The notes: a model not told the origin generated them from the sequence alone. DNA of 64,000 nt from Alloascoidea africana (GCA_030581615.1 JAKTTT010000038.1:124001-188000); one strand, 5' to 3'; shown: positions 1-10,489, counted from the first letter of the stretch. Translations and numbers: made by a program.

Positions 1-1
1 A

Positions 2-1018
2 GGTCCAATTATGGTTGTCCCCAGCTTCAAACAAGAAGATACCAAAATGCTGAGAATGAAGGGTCTACTGAAAAATCGCATAAACGAAGTTGCTCCAATC
101 TTGTCAACGTTCAAAGGCTTAATGACACCTACTCCCGCACTCCTGGACTCGTACGATCCTCCTCCAAAAGATTACTTTTCCCATTTTACTGGCTCCGCTA
201 CCCAGATTAATTCATACTGTTACAGCCAGCTAAACAAACCGAAAAGTGTTATGAACGATTCCGTTCTACCTGGCAACGCACGATCTACTATTGTTCATAA
301 CAGCTTTATGCCCAATAGAGAGCCAAGATCTCCTACTCAACCAAAGATACGAAGTTGTATTTCCATAACTGATTTTTTCGCTGAACAGCTGAGTTACGAG
401 ATGCCCAAGTTCTCAAAGAAAATTCCTGCTTCGCTGCCTCTCCCCATTGATTTCAAATCGGAATCCAATCCAAAAGTCACAAAAGTGCTTGTTCTCTCAA
501 CTCCGCAAATTAATACCACCGTGGTGGATGTTGCCTCTTTACCCAAATCAGAATACGTGCCTTTCCATTCATTAATGATGAACGGTGAAGATGGCGAAAT
601 CAAAAAGCCTCCCATTGGATCGTTTGACGTTGGCATTGGTGAGGTGGAAAGTGTCCTTGACCCCAACTTTTCCCATACAGACAGGAGGAGACCTTCAACC
701 GCCAGTTTAAATCTGAGAGCGCTTACTTCAAAAGGACGCAAAAGCTTTTTCTATGGAGCGGGAAGACCAAGGAGAAAAAGAAAAAATCAGATATACACAA
801 ATCTCTCAAATGATTCAATTCGATTTCCTGAACCTGACATTACGGATGAAATAGAATCCATGTTCGGTGAAAGTGTGGATACCAGCCGTTTCCATCATTC
901 TAATGCTACTCGATATGGGACTGGGAACAAACGAGATACGTGGTGGGATAGAATATCAGGATATTTATTAGGGACAACAACAACAACAGCAACAACAACG
1001 TTGACACAATCAAGGTGA
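2..1018 (+). CDS. Unrecognised protein, C-terminal part (runs off the left edge)
   Basis: The reading frame is open from the first complete codon of the window to a TGA at 1016-1018, so the gene probably begins upstream. The first ATG inside the window is at 11 and would give 335 residues. The protein is rich in Ser, Pro, Thr and Lys and looks mostly disordered. Visible features are a basic RRRPS stretch that could be a kinase site, a basic cluster (PRRKRKN) that could be a nuclear signal, a short aromatic patch (WWDRISGYLLG), and a run of threonines near the C-terminus encoded by an imperfect CAA/ACA repeat at about 974-1000. I recognise no domain, so no function is proposed. Codon use looks like that of the other genes here. 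Confidence 0.6.
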   Translation, partial: GPIMVVPSFKQEDTKMLRMKGLLKNRINEVAPILSTFKGLMTPTPALLDSYDPPPKDYFSHFTGSATQINSYCYSQLNKPKSVMNDSVLPGNARSTIVHNSFMPNREPRSPTQPKIRSCISITDFFAEQLSYEMPKFSKKIPASLPLPIDFKSESNPKVTKVLVLSTPQINTTVVDVASLPKSEYVPFHSLMMNGEDGEIKKPPIGSFDVGIGEVESVLDPNFSHTDRRRPSTASLNLRALTSKGRKSFFYGAGRPRRKRKNQIYTNLSNDSIRFPEPDITDEIESMFGESVDTSRFHHSNATRYGTGNKRDTWWDRISGYLLGTTTTTATTTLTQSR

Positions 1019-1435
1019 ACCCCCCAAAAGTGTTTTCCTATGTAAATGATTTTTTAGATGCATTCTCAAATAGGTTTATGAACGGTTTTTATTTTTATTG
1101 TACCTGATTTGCTTTTTGTTTAGTATGACATGGATTTGTGTGTTTTTTACCAACTCCAAAACATGTTCTTTATCTCATCACTAGTAATTCGTAGATACAG
1201 CACATCTTTCTCAATTCCTTTGCGCACTGTTTTGGATCGAATATGTTTTGCAGATATAAAACGACCGAAAAGACTCTGCTGTTAACCCATATGGAGAACT
1301 CGACACTAAAACCGAATTAAGGAATCTATATATCACAAACTTTGTTGAAACTTGGATATCTATCCTTATCCAATAGCAAAAGCTCTTCTTTATACGTAAC
1401 AAATTAAGACTAGACAAAGCATACCTGCTTCTACT
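1019..1435. other. Intergenic, nothing recognised
   Basis: About 420 bp downstream of the first gene. Only short, biased ORFs are present. No RNA gene or repeat was recognised. Confidence 0.5.
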
Positions 1436-1678
1436 TTAATTGTTGGTGCTCTTTCTGGACCCTTCTGCTACCGGGTTTTGAAGTTGTTCAATCTCTTGAA
1501 GCCGTTCCTCGAGACTATGAACACCATTTTCCCTAATCTCATTCTTCCGGATTTTGCCTATTCCATTCGAGTCACAGGCGTAACTAACCAAGAACAAACT
1601 CGTCGTTAACCACCGCCCACTCTTACCTGACTGGCTCCATAACCATCGAAAATACAAAGAGTATGATTTTAATTCCAC
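1436..1678 (-). CDS. Possible 3' exons of a small spliced gene
   Basis: On the minus strand a charged, helix-like C-terminus (SLEERLQEIEQLQNP) ends at a TAA. A plausible 69-bp intron lies at 1558-1626, with a GTAAGA donor and a TAG acceptor. Removing it keeps the frame and joins a short aromatic segment (YFRWLWSQSG) to KIRKNEIRENG. No convincing start codon was found, and an upstream exon would be needed. I do not recognise the family. It could equally be a chance ORF, and RNA data or a homologue would decide. Confidence 0.2.
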   Translation of the reverse strand: MELKSYSLYFRWLWSQSGKSGRWLTTSLFLVSYACDSNGIGKIRKNEIRENGVHSLEERLQEIEQLQNPVAEGSRKSTNN

Positions 1679-2418
1679 TTGAAGGACGAACTTGCCTCAA
1701 TCAAACCAATACTACATTAAATTATGAGTAATAATTTTGGAACATGGAATTGATCAGGTCCAGCAGGTCCAGAATTCATGATGTCTTTAACTCCAACATC
1801 GAGTTGTATTCATGGGGGAACATATACATCGAGAAGAAAACTCGGATTACAATGGAATAAAATCACTCTAATTATGGTACCAACCCTTACCAAATGATAG
1901 CTCATCTGAGCTATTAGTCGACCCGGGACAATCAATCGAAACAAGGAACAAGTCACAATTATGGCTGGCTTTCTTTGTCTTATGAATCACGTTGAGTTCG
2001 CACCTAACTCCTTTACACAAAGCTATTTCTCTCTATCAGCAATACGAGACCTTGAGCTGTTGGGGGACTATCTCAACAAATATTATGAATTCGTTCCAAA
2101 TATCTCAACTTGGATTTTAATTTGGGTAACAAGTTATCCTAAACTTGCCTGTTATGGCAATTTGAATTGTCATTTTAGGTTCAGTTGAGAGAGATGTGTT
2201 GGGATTGATACTAAACTTACCCAATCCAGCAGGATATGCACCACTAAAGTTTGATGAACTGCCTTTGGTCACTGTTCGATAAGACCACCTCCACCCTTGC
2301 ACTTCGTCAATAACAAAGCAAGTGACCTGACCATCTTTTCTACAACTCACAGTACAGAATCTTGAAACATCACTATCTATTTTTTTATTGTCAAGCGATT
2401 TTGTCTTCTATTGGTAAA
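1679..2418. other. Intergenic, nothing recognised
   Basis: About 740 bp before the Gag fossil. Short ORFs on both strands have no recognisable content. No long terminal repeat could be delimited by eye. Confidence 0.45.
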
Positions 2419-3024
2419 ATGACTACTACCAGACAATCAAATAACGAAACGATCAGCTCTCCTGCCCAACCTCATTTCCCTGAATATTTGATCCCTACAC
2501 TAGAGTCCTACGACTGTGCTTGCGATGCCGAAAAAATTGATCACTGGTTGATGGGCCTCAAGCTCAGGTTCGCGCTACTCAAGATAACGGAAGACCACGA
2601 TAAACTAGAATATGCAAAGCGACATTTAACAAGCTCAGCATTGAAATGGTTTAAACCTTTGGAATCCAAAGTGGTCAGTTGGGACTCATTTGATCGCAAA
2701 ATTAGGAGTGAATTCTATCCCCGAGACTATCAAACAAAGCTATTCCGAGAGTTTTTTCAACTTCGTCAGACGGGTAGTGTTGTGGAATATGTGAATCAAT
2801 ATCAAAATTATTTGTATAGATTGAAAAAAGGAATGCTATCGGATCAGTTTGTTTTGGAGCATTTTACAAATGGGTTGAAAAGGTTTACTCAGCTTCAAGT
2901 GCGATTGAAGTTTCCTAAATCACTCGAAGATGCGATATCTATTGCTGTTTTGGTGGATGATATCTACTTCCCCGCTTCGAAAAAACACAATCGCAGGAAC
3001 AGAAGGAATAGAGGCAAATTTTGA
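2419..3024 (+). mobile_element. Ty3/Gypsy retrotransposon Gag fossil
   Basis: A 201-residue frame resembles the capsid (retrotrans_gag) domain of Ty3/Gypsy elements. Typical parts include an ALKWFKPLE segment, a WDSFDRKIRSEFYP segment, a VVEYVNQYQNYLYRLKKGM segment, and a C-terminal basic stretch. The Gag core reads as one open frame. No protease, reverse transcriptase, RNase H or integrase follows it, and no flanking LTRs were seen, so the element as a whole is a broken fragment. Age cannot be estimated without LTRs. The openness of the frame suggests moderate rather than great age. Confidence 0.75.
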
Positions 3025-4084
3025 ACACTCCACAAAAGACCGTTATTCATGCGAAGCCTGGAACATTTTGAGCCTACAAAAAGAAAAGCAATTTCATGTT
3101 TTACTTCAACTTATAGCACAAGCTTAGAACTTCAAGGTTCGTTCTTGTTATGAAAAGCAGGCAAAGGCGAGAGAATGAAGACCCACTTTTTAAAACAGGC
3201 CCACCCAAAATATCTAGGAGCGTGAACTGAAAATCAATACCCTTCAAATGACTTAGATCCATGTTGATGAAGCATGTTATCTCCTACCTGAACTTTGTCG
3301 TGCATTGTATTAAATCATATGAATGAAGACTATCTGGTCCCTCTGAGAGAAAAGGAACAAAAGACATGTGATTTTCTAGTCTCGAATTTCTCGAAGCTTT
3401 ACATGCTCTGGCTCTTGTCCCGTCAAGTTGCACATCAAAACACTTTTAGTATCATTTTCAGACACACAAACCAGAAACCCCTGTTTTGCTGAGGCTGCCA
3501 CAATTCTCAATTACAAAGATACAGTGGCTTCTTCGTTCCTAGGATATCATTGTTGTCTATGTATTAATGATTTTGTAATATTGAAACTCCATCCTCGGAT
3601 TTATTGGGGGTGATGGCCCCCAAGAGGTGTAAATGGTGTCCCTTGTACATTTGCAACCAGATAGGATACTTATATAATAATTGGAATAATTTTGAGTCTT
3701 TAAAAGTGACTAATGGTTGATTAGAATTTTGGTAAAATTTGTGCTTTTTTCTAAGCTATCCACAGACTTTCTCTGACATTAGCAACTGTACCGCTCTCAT
3801 TTTTTGCTTCACTCATTCTTCGCTCTACATGTCTTAAATGTATTGTCTCTTTTTCTCCGATAGGTGACCAGCCGTTCATGTAGAAGCAAGTGGTGTGAAT
3901 GCTTTAGACCACTGGACTGTAAATACACTTCAATCTAGAAGGGCTATGAGCACAGATAATGCCAATCCGTTAACTATAGATAGTATAAGATCATGTGTCC
4001 TTCCACATTTTACACATGTACATTCTCTGAAAAACGATATTGATATATATGCATTATTTGAAAATCTATGAGGTCGTAAACATT
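3025..4084. other. Non-coding stretch after the Gag fossil
   Basis: About 1.06 kb with only short ORFs. It may include further decayed retroelement sequence, but nothing was identifiable. The last few hundred bases lie beyond the 3' end of PIF1 and are AT-rich. Confidence 0.4.
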
Positions 4085-6907
4085 TCATAAACTAGAGAGA
4101 TGCTCTATTATGTGACTATTATTATCCAATAAATCAAAGTCAGACGGATAACTTGAGTCAAAATGATCACAATCATCAAATCCATCGTTTGCTTCAACCT
4201 CAAAAGATATTCCATGCGCTTCTCTTGTCAACTGGTTTACCACGTCAATGGGCACCTCTGGCGGATCTGGCAAATCAACTTTCTGAGCTGTTTGATTTTG
4301 TGATAAAATCTTCTTCCGCTGTCTGGATCTTATCCTAGAGCTATTGTTGGATTTCTTTTGGATCTTGGATTTTACTTCCAGCTTCGCTATCGGTTTTGTT
4401 TCCCTTTCTTTAGCATGCAAGGCAGGGACTGGAGAATCCAGCTTTCGACTGGGCATGGGAGATAAATCTGCTTCCTTATTCCGGTCTTCACACTTTTTAA
4501 TTGCCAATGCAGCTGTTATCCTTCCCTGTCTAGGTGCTGATTTGATCACAGGCTTTTCATCGAATTCTCCTTTCATCATCTTTTGCCTTTCTTCTTCCAA
4601 CACTTTGTAAAACTCCACAACCTTTTGATTTACCATGACTTTACTTGCTTGAAAGTTTAGCACTTGAAGACCTTTTCGAGAGATAACTCTTGATAATGCC
4701 ACATATGCCTGTCCCTTTTCGAATATCCGTCTCAAATCAACCTTGACTTTTGTAAGAGTTTGGCCTTGAGATTTGTGAATAGATATTGCCCAAGCCAAGA
4801 TCAATGGTAACTGAATACGAGAAGCTTTTACATTTCCATCTGCATCCTCAACTTGCCATGATTCTGGTAGAATGACCACATCTCTTGAGTTCCCATCAGG
4901 CAACATAAACCTCACTAACGGATATTGCCGGTTTATTCCTGATAACTCCTCCAGTTTTTTAGCTTTTTTCTTTTTCCTCAGAAACATTGATTTGGAGGAC
5001 GTTTTCCCTTTTATGTCATCGAATGGGTTATCAGAATCTCCTTTCCCGTCTTCACTAGAATATGTTTTCGCATCTACAAAGTCAATGACTTTGCCCAGAG
5101 TGCCATTTACCAAAGTTTCATCCACATTTTTGATCATCATCACTTGACAATCTACTTTCAGCTCAATTTTTTCAGGAGCTAGCAAGTTCGACAATATGGT
5201 TTGCCTTACTTTCTCATCATCAATAGAACCATCATCTATCGCATCATACATTTGAGCTTCTCCAGGAAGCATTCTTAATCTGGAGTAGTTGGCTCTATCG
5301 ACCTCTTTACGAGTAGAAAACAGCTCTGTTGGGTCTAATCCATCATCCCCAGGTAAAGGTCTTGCCAATCTTTCAAAATTTTCACAAGACTGAGTGCTTA
5401 TTTTCCCTAATCGCATTTCGTTAAGCATATCAATAAACTCTGTATCACCTTTCTGCCTAAAGACCTGTTTTAGAACAATCGTGTGATCCATAACTGTATT
5501 CCAACAGTCCGCTTCGAAAGCAAATTTTGAAATAGCATCACTATCCTTATTAACGGGAGGTAGTTGATAAAAGTCTCCGCACACGACCAGTTGAATCCCT
5601 CCAAAAGGCAAGCTTGCATTACCTGTTATTCGCCGTGCAATAAAGTCCAACTTATCCATCAGTTCGCCATCAATCATTGATATCTCATCAATGACCAACG
5701 CGCTAATCTGTCGCCACCTTTTCGCCACTTTCTTTGCTCTTTTAATCTTCTTTATCAGTTTATCCACAGAATCCTTACCAAGTCCAATGCCCGTGAATGA
5801 ATGTAAGGTTTGTCCTCCTATATTACAGGCTGCAAGACCTGTTGAAGCTGTAACTCCCACACCTTCTGTTCCATACTTTTCTATCAAACTTTTTATAATG
5901 CTTCGTAAAAGGATGGACTTGCCGGTGCCTGCGGCACCAGTGAAAAACACGCTCTTCCCTCGTTTCACCAAGTCTAATATTCGTAGTTGCTCACTGGAAA
6001 GACAGATAGGCAATTGCTTTGCCTCCTCTCCCGGTTTGCTCGTTTCTATAAGCGCGATCTTTAAATTTTTTGTATCTTTACTGGATGTTGTATTCTTTTT
6101 AGGTATGCTGGCAGTTGCAGTGGCTATAGTTCTCTGTTGTACTTTTGTACTCGGGGAAAACTCGGTAGGCTTCCTTATCAGCTTTGCATTTGTTAGTTGT
6201 GAAAGCCGCAACTGTGAAGGTAGAAACAAAGGCATAGAAGGTCCCTTGAGTGGAATTTGTCTATTTGTTATATCCAGTAAAGGAGATGCTGACTTTTTGA
6301 TGCTTTCATTCTTTATAGGACTTTCAAGTTGCTCTTTATTTCCATCCACTGGTCGACCTTCCTGCTGCGTTGAGTGGGCAATCATGGCATCAGCAGACTT
6401 GTTCGGGCTCAAAGGATCTATCAGGTCCATTCCTGATGTAGATATATCAGCAAACACCGATTCATCTGAATCAGTACTTTCACTTTTGCACTCGCCATCT
6501 TTGGGAGGAATAGGCATTGCAAAGTGTTGTTTTTCTATATGTGCTGTTTTCGAATTGAAATCTAGATCTATATCGGATGAGAGGTCGGATATTTCAAAGT
6601 CCTCATCTTTAAATTCCATGATTCCGTAAGGAGTCACAGTTCGATATACCATAGCGCGGGAGCCATTTGATTCAGGTATCTTCATTTTCTTCAAGTCTGC
6701 ATTCTCCGAAGATTGCGAATGGAATCTTTTTGACATTGAAAATTGACTATTGAGAAACAAGTTTTCTTTCGAATAAATGGGATAATGATAGACACTGTGC
6801 TTTGAATTCACTGGTCTTGGACGTGAGATACAATTAGAGGCCGTTACTAGAGTCTTGTGCTGACTCGGAGAGCAGTATCGAGTGATTTGACAAATATGTG
6901 GTCTCAA
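4085..6907 (-). CDS. PIF1: Pif1-family 5'-3' DNA helicase
   Basis: A 940-residue superfamily 1B helicase. In the family, Pif1 unwinds G-quadruplexes, removes telomerase from ends and maintains mitochondrial DNA. Visible motifs are Walker A GAAGTGKS near residue 323, motif II VIDEIS near 402, the Pif1 signature region running into VCGDFYQLPP near 440, an RQ motif (KQVFRQKGD), HKSQGQT near 705, and motif VI AYVALSR near 733. The first 60 residues are basic and poor in acidic residues, like a mitochondrial presequence. A second in-frame Met at residue 58 precedes a more nuclear-like start, recalling the two-start arrangement of yeast Pif1. The first ~280 residues and the C-terminus are low-complexity, as is usual. 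It is a single exon, divergent from OGG1. Confidence 0.95.
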   Translation of the reverse strand: MRPHICQITRYCSPSQHKTLVTASNCISRPRPVNSKHSVYHYPIYSKENLFLNSQFSMSKRFHSQSSENADLKKMKIPESNGSRAMVYRTVTPYGIMEFKDEDFEISDLSSDIDLDFNSKTAHIEKQHFAMPIPPKDGECKSESTDSDESVFADISTSGMDLIDPLSPNKSADAMIAHSTQQEGRPVDGNKEQLESPIKNESIKKSASPLLDITNRQIPLKGPSMPLFLPSQLRLSQLTNAKLIRKPTEFSPSTKVQQRTIATATASIPKKNTTSSKDTKNLKIALIETSKPGEEAKQLPICLSSEQLRILDLVKRGKSVFFTGAAGTGKSILLRSIIKSLIEKYGTEGVGVTASTGLAACNIGGQTLHSFTGIGLGKDSVDKLIKKIKRAKKVAKRWRQISALVIDEISMIDGELMDKLDFIARRITGNASLPFGGIQLVVCGDFYQLPPVNKDSDAISKFAFEADCWNTVMDHTIVLKQVFRQKGDTEFIDMLNEMRLGKISTQSCENFERLARPLPGDDGLDPTELFSTRKEVDRANYSRLRMLPGEAQMYDAIDDGSIDDEKVRQTILSNLLAPEKIELKVDCQVMMIKNVDETLVNGTLGKVIDFVDAKTYSSEDGKGDSDNPFDDIKGKTSSKSMFLRKKKKAKKLEELSGINRQYPLVRFMLPDGNSRDVVILPESWQVEDADGNVKASRIQLPLILAWAISIHKSQGQTLTKVKVDLRRIFEKGQAYVALSRVISRKGLQVLNFQASKVMVNQKVVEFYKVLEEERQKMMKGEFDEKPVIKSAPRQGRITAALAIKKCEDRNKEADLSPMPSRKLDSPVPALHAKERETKPIAKLEVKSKIQKKSNNSSRIRSRQRKKILSQNQTAQKVDLPDPPEVPIDVVNQLTREAHGISFEVEANDGFDDCDHFDSSYPSDFDLLDNNSHIIEHLSSL

Positions 6908-7113
6908 AATGAATTCTAGTAACGGCCTTGTTGAGTTTTGCTTTATTCTGCGCAGTATTTTGTCGAGCAGTCAGGCTCCCGCCATTCCCATTAGTAGACC
7001 AAACTGTGCTTTCGCGTAGGTCAAGTTTCAAACATTTGTTTCGAGTCACCCGGCTTTTGGAGAGGTTTTGGTCTTTTTCATGAAAGTGAAGATGTTGGTG
7101 GGTTTGCCAGCAG
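6908..7113. promoter_or_regulatory. Divergent PIF1/OGG1 promoter region
   Basis: Only 206 bp separate the two start codons, so both promoters must share this interval. No specific factor site could be identified with confidence. Confidence 0.6.
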
Positions 7114-8523
7114 ATGATGAAATTAGAGTGGGAAAAAATACTTGTAAAGCCTTCTGTAAGGTCTTTCAAAGTGTTCTATGTACTTCAAGATTTTTGTCTA
7201 ATTCTGGGTGGTAGGAACTTTCATTAGCAACAGTTCTGAGGTGTGGTCAAACTTTCAGGTAAGTAAAGTTGCAGAATACTGATTTAATACCCATACTGAC
7301 ACATGGATTTTTCTCGCACTTAGATGGAAACAAATCAACGGCATATGGTACGCGATGTTTTGGCATATTCATTTTTTTCAAAGACTCTAATAGCGTTCTG
7401 GTGCTATTAAGGTCCTGCTCGTTGAAAGGACGCGTCGTTTTATTACGACAATCTGAGGAATCACTGGATTACTCCGTTATCTATGGTTCAACTCCTCCCA
7501 AAGATGACGACACGCGACACTTGATACAGGATTATTTCAATCTTGAGGTAAACGTTGGAGAATTATACAAGCAATGGTCAAAACAGGACCCTCATTTCGA
7601 AAAGATAATGAGCCAAACCCATAAAGGGAGTGGGTCAGCTCTTACAGGCATAAGAATGCTAAGACAGGATCCATGGGAGAATCTACTCAGCTTTATTTGC
7701 AGTAGTAACAATAACGTCAAAAGGATATCTCAAATGGTTGACAATCTGTGCATTTACTATGGCAACTATATAACCACCTATGAAGGCATAAAGTACTTCG
7801 ATTTTCCAACCATTGATAATTTGTTGGGCAAGAAAATTCCGAATGGTGATTCTAAAGAAATTGACCTTGAGAGCCGGTTACGTCAGTTGGGATTTGGATA
7901 TCGTGCCAAGTATATTTATCAAACAGCAAAATATATCAAAGAAAACTATCCAAATGGGGTTGAAGATCTGAGGGCGCTAAGGCTGAAGCCTTACCAAACA
8001 GCTCATGAGGAACTTTTAAAGCTAACAGGTGTAGGTCCTAAAGTAGCTGATTGTGTGGTAAGTTCTAATGTTTTTTTCTCTTGTTCGCGGATTCTGGCTA
8101 ATCGAAATCCACGCTTGCCAGTGCCTGATGAGTCTTGACAAACATGATTGTGTCCCTGTAGACACTCACGTTCTGCAAATAGCAAGACGGGACTACAAAT
8201 TTGGAGGGAAAAATTTAGAAAAGACGTTGAGTAAAGCGACCTATGAAAAAATCAGAGAGTTTTTTAAAGCGCTTTGGGGAGAATATGCAGGCTGGGCTCA
8301 TTCCGTATTATTTACAGCGGATTTGAGAGATCTCAACAATGGAGTGAATAAAAATTCAGAAGAATTGAACTCCACTCGAGAGAATAAAAAAAGAGTAAAA
8401 GTGGTCCACGTTCGCAAGGCTGAACCCATTGAGTTCAAAGCTGAAGTTGAAACGGAAAGGTCCATCCGACTGAAGCGAAGGCGACTTCCATTGGCCGAAA
8501 TAGATGTGCCAGTAAAGGTTTAA
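7114..8523 (+). CDS. OGG1: 8-oxoguanine DNA glycosylase/AP lyase, five exons
   Basis: The proposed exons are 7114-7155, 7215-7258, 7324-7347, 7412-8057 and 8122-8523, giving 385 residues. Introns are 59-65 bp, start GTAAG or GTACG and end TAG, AAG or CAG, with CTAAT or CTGAC branch-like sites. The joined N-terminus reads MMKLEWEKIL, then LATVLRCGQTFRW, then SLKGRVVLLRQ, as expected for Ogg1. Later landmarks are DPWENLLSFICSSNNN, LRQLGFGYRAKYI, the helix-hairpin-helix LTGVGPKVADC with catalytic lysine near residue 247, and VPVDTHV with catalytic aspartate near 266. The enzyme removes 8-oxoguanine opposite cytosine in nuclear and mitochondrial DNA. The C-terminal ~60 residues are basic and unconserved. 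Exon 3 is only 24 nt. The ATG at 7117 is an alternative start. Confidence 0.92.
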
Positions 8524-8636
8524 CATTCACTGTTGTGCTCCTCGGGTTTCAGACTAAATTTAAGCCAGTTGGTAGTACCCAGGTCAATTCATTACAAGAT
8601 TCTGATAGAGACATTTATCAAACTATTTATACACTG

Positions 8637-9393
8637 TTAATAGTAACCACTTTTTAGAGCATGTTTTATACGCTCAATTTCAGGTAGGCTCTTTGCGGTT
8701 TCCAGTTCCTTTGCCAGTCGTTTCTTGTCTTCCGCCGTCAGTCGTTTTCGAACATATTGCTTCTCGCTGGTGTTCGAGCTTTGGGCATTGGACTTGATTC
8801 CGAGAATTTCCCGTGCTTGAGGAGTTGGAGCCTCCCATGTGCCGAAAAGATTCTTTGCAACTTCCCGTTCAGAATCTTTCACTTTTTCAAAGTCGACATT
8901 TCGTAAAGATGGAATTAGCCATATAACCCATGACCTGTAGTAAGTCTTCAAGCTGAGCGGATTATCCAATAAACTGATATATATCAAATTAGTTAGTCCC
9001 CTCAACGGTGTTAAGTCTGAAAGCTCATTCAAGTTGTTTGAACTCAGGACCAGTGTTGTAAGACATGTGACTTCTTTCGCTATGTTTTTATCAATTGATA
9101 CGATTCTATTCCTCGAAACGAGCAACGTTTTCAACCGTCCCAATCGAGGAAAGTTTCCTAAATGTCTTATGTCGTTATCTGTTAAATCAATCGAGTCACA
9201 TAAATCTCTTATGACGCCCAAGTTTTCGATAGCTGGAATTTTGTGTCCTAGAGAAACAAATACACTGCATTAGTAAAGCCCCATGAAAACCTCTAAAGCT
9301 GTGTGTCGGTATACCTCTCAGGAGAATCTCTCGATCTCCATCTGGATTTAGATACGATGGTGCGCTCGCCGCTAATTCTGGTGTAAGCTTCAT
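8637..9393 (-). CDS. LEA1: U2 snRNP A' protein, two exons
   Basis: Exon 1 is 9315-9393 and exon 2 is 8637-9247, separated by a 67-bp intron (GTATAC donor, TTACTAAT branch site, CTAG acceptor). The 229-residue product begins MKLTPELAASAPSYLNP, followed by LRGHKIPAIENLGV across the splice, which is the U2A' N-terminus. Leucine-rich repeats follow (IDLTDNDI, LKTLLVSRNRI, LTTLVLSSNNL) with the LRRcap-like NPLSLKTYYRSWVIWLIP. In the family it binds U2B'' and the U2 snRNA stem-loop IV in the spliceosome. The C-terminal helix-rich tail is basic. It is tandem with CAF16 on the same strand. Without the first exon the protein would lack its conserved start. Confidence 0.93.
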
Positions 9394-9523
9394 TTATGAT
9401 TTTGGTTCAAAAGCTGCTTTGCCAAAAGGTCTGAAATTCTGTCCTGTGTTAAAAAAGACGTGAAGAGGTGATGGGGTGTTGAGACCCAACCACTTCTGTG
9501 AGAGTCGTGAGAGTACAGTCTAT

Positions 9524-10489
9524 CTAAGATCTAGTCATTCTAAAGTAACTGGTCGTGCGGTCTTTGCTGGCATCGAAGAAATCGCTATTCTCTTTGAGTA
9601 TTTCTTCCCATGAACGTTTGTTGCGATGCTCTTCTCGGGTGCCGCGATCCACCAAATCATGTGAAAGCCAATGAAGAGCCAAATCCAACAGTTTGCTACT
9701 GCCATTCTTATCAGAGTTCTTGCGAACTTCTAATCCGCTATCGTCTGACAGCTTAGAAGCAAAATCTAAAGCTTCGTCCAAGGTGAGACTCTGAACAACG
9801 CGGCTCATGTGCATGTGTAGGACGTTTGTGGGCCAGTCTTGCAAACCGTCAAATATATGGGTTGCATACACAATGGCGCATTTCCTGATTTCAGTTTCCT
9901 CCCGTAGAAAATTCAGTAGCCTGTTTCGTACCAGGACGTCTAGGTCAACGGTCACTTCGTCAAGAAGCAACAGATCCCATGGCTTCAGGAGCCCCATTGC
10001 TAATTGAACTCTTCGTCGTTCACCGTCACTGACTTGATGCATATGCCATTGGAGGTCAATGTCCAAGATGCTGACCAGTTTATCTCTTCTTTCAGTGTAA
10101 TAGTCGCCTCCTACACTGCTGAGCAAGATCGTGACGGGTATATCGTGGCGTACTACAGAATTGCTAGCCCATTCTGTCCCCAGGTATGTCAAACCTTCAA
10201 CACCTCCTCGAAAGGGATCTTGTCCACCAACTTTGATGCTGCCTGCTTTTGCAAGTGTCTTTCCAGCCAATAGCCGTAAGAGTGTGGATTTTCCCGCACC
10301 GTTAGCTCCTATAAGAAGAGATCTACTGCCCCAAGGCAAGTTGATGCTGATATCACGGAGGCCCACCAAATTGTTCGGAAACACATAAGTCAATTTGGAG
10401 GTGAATATGGCAGAGTCATTATCGTGCCCGGGTATATCCGTTTCATCGTCTAAGCGCTTTCTGTCAGAAGAAAGCACACCCATGCCCAT
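9524..10489 (-). CDS. CAF16: Soluble ABC ATPase, Caf16 family
   Basis: A 321-residue single ABC nucleotide-binding domain without membrane segments. Walker A GANGAGKST lies at residues 61-69, the signature VSDGERRR at 153-160, Walker B LLLLDE at 173-178, and the H-loop histidine near 211 (ATHIFDG). The C-terminal extension after residue 225 is helical and contains ALHWLSHDLVDRG. In S. cerevisiae Caf16 (289 residues) is linked to the CCR4-NOT complex, and the family is also called ABCI-type soluble ABC proteins. The first ~28 residues before TSKLTYVFPNN are unconserved, so a slightly later start is possible. Confidence 0.92.
   Translation of the reverse strand: MGMGVLSSDRKRLDDETDIPGHDNDSAIFTSKLTYVFPNNLVGLRDISINLPWGSRSLLIGANGAGKSTLLRLLAGKTLAKAGSIKVGGQDPFRGGVEGLTYLGTEWASNSVVRHDIPVTILLSSVGGDYYTERRDKLVSILDIDLQWHMHQVSDGERRRVQLAMGLLKPWDLLLLDEVTVDLDVLVRNRLLNFLREETEIRKCAIVYATHIFDGLQDWPTNVLHMHMSRVVQSLTLDEALDFASKLSDDSGLEVRKNSDKNGSSKLLDLALHWLSHDLVDRGTREEHRNKRSWEEILKENSDFFDASKDRTTSYFRMTRS

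Noticed and set aside
5691-6629. 312-codon plus-strand ORF over PIF1
   Set aside because: Antisense shadow of the PIF1 frame. Its composition follows the complementary codons and no domain is visible.
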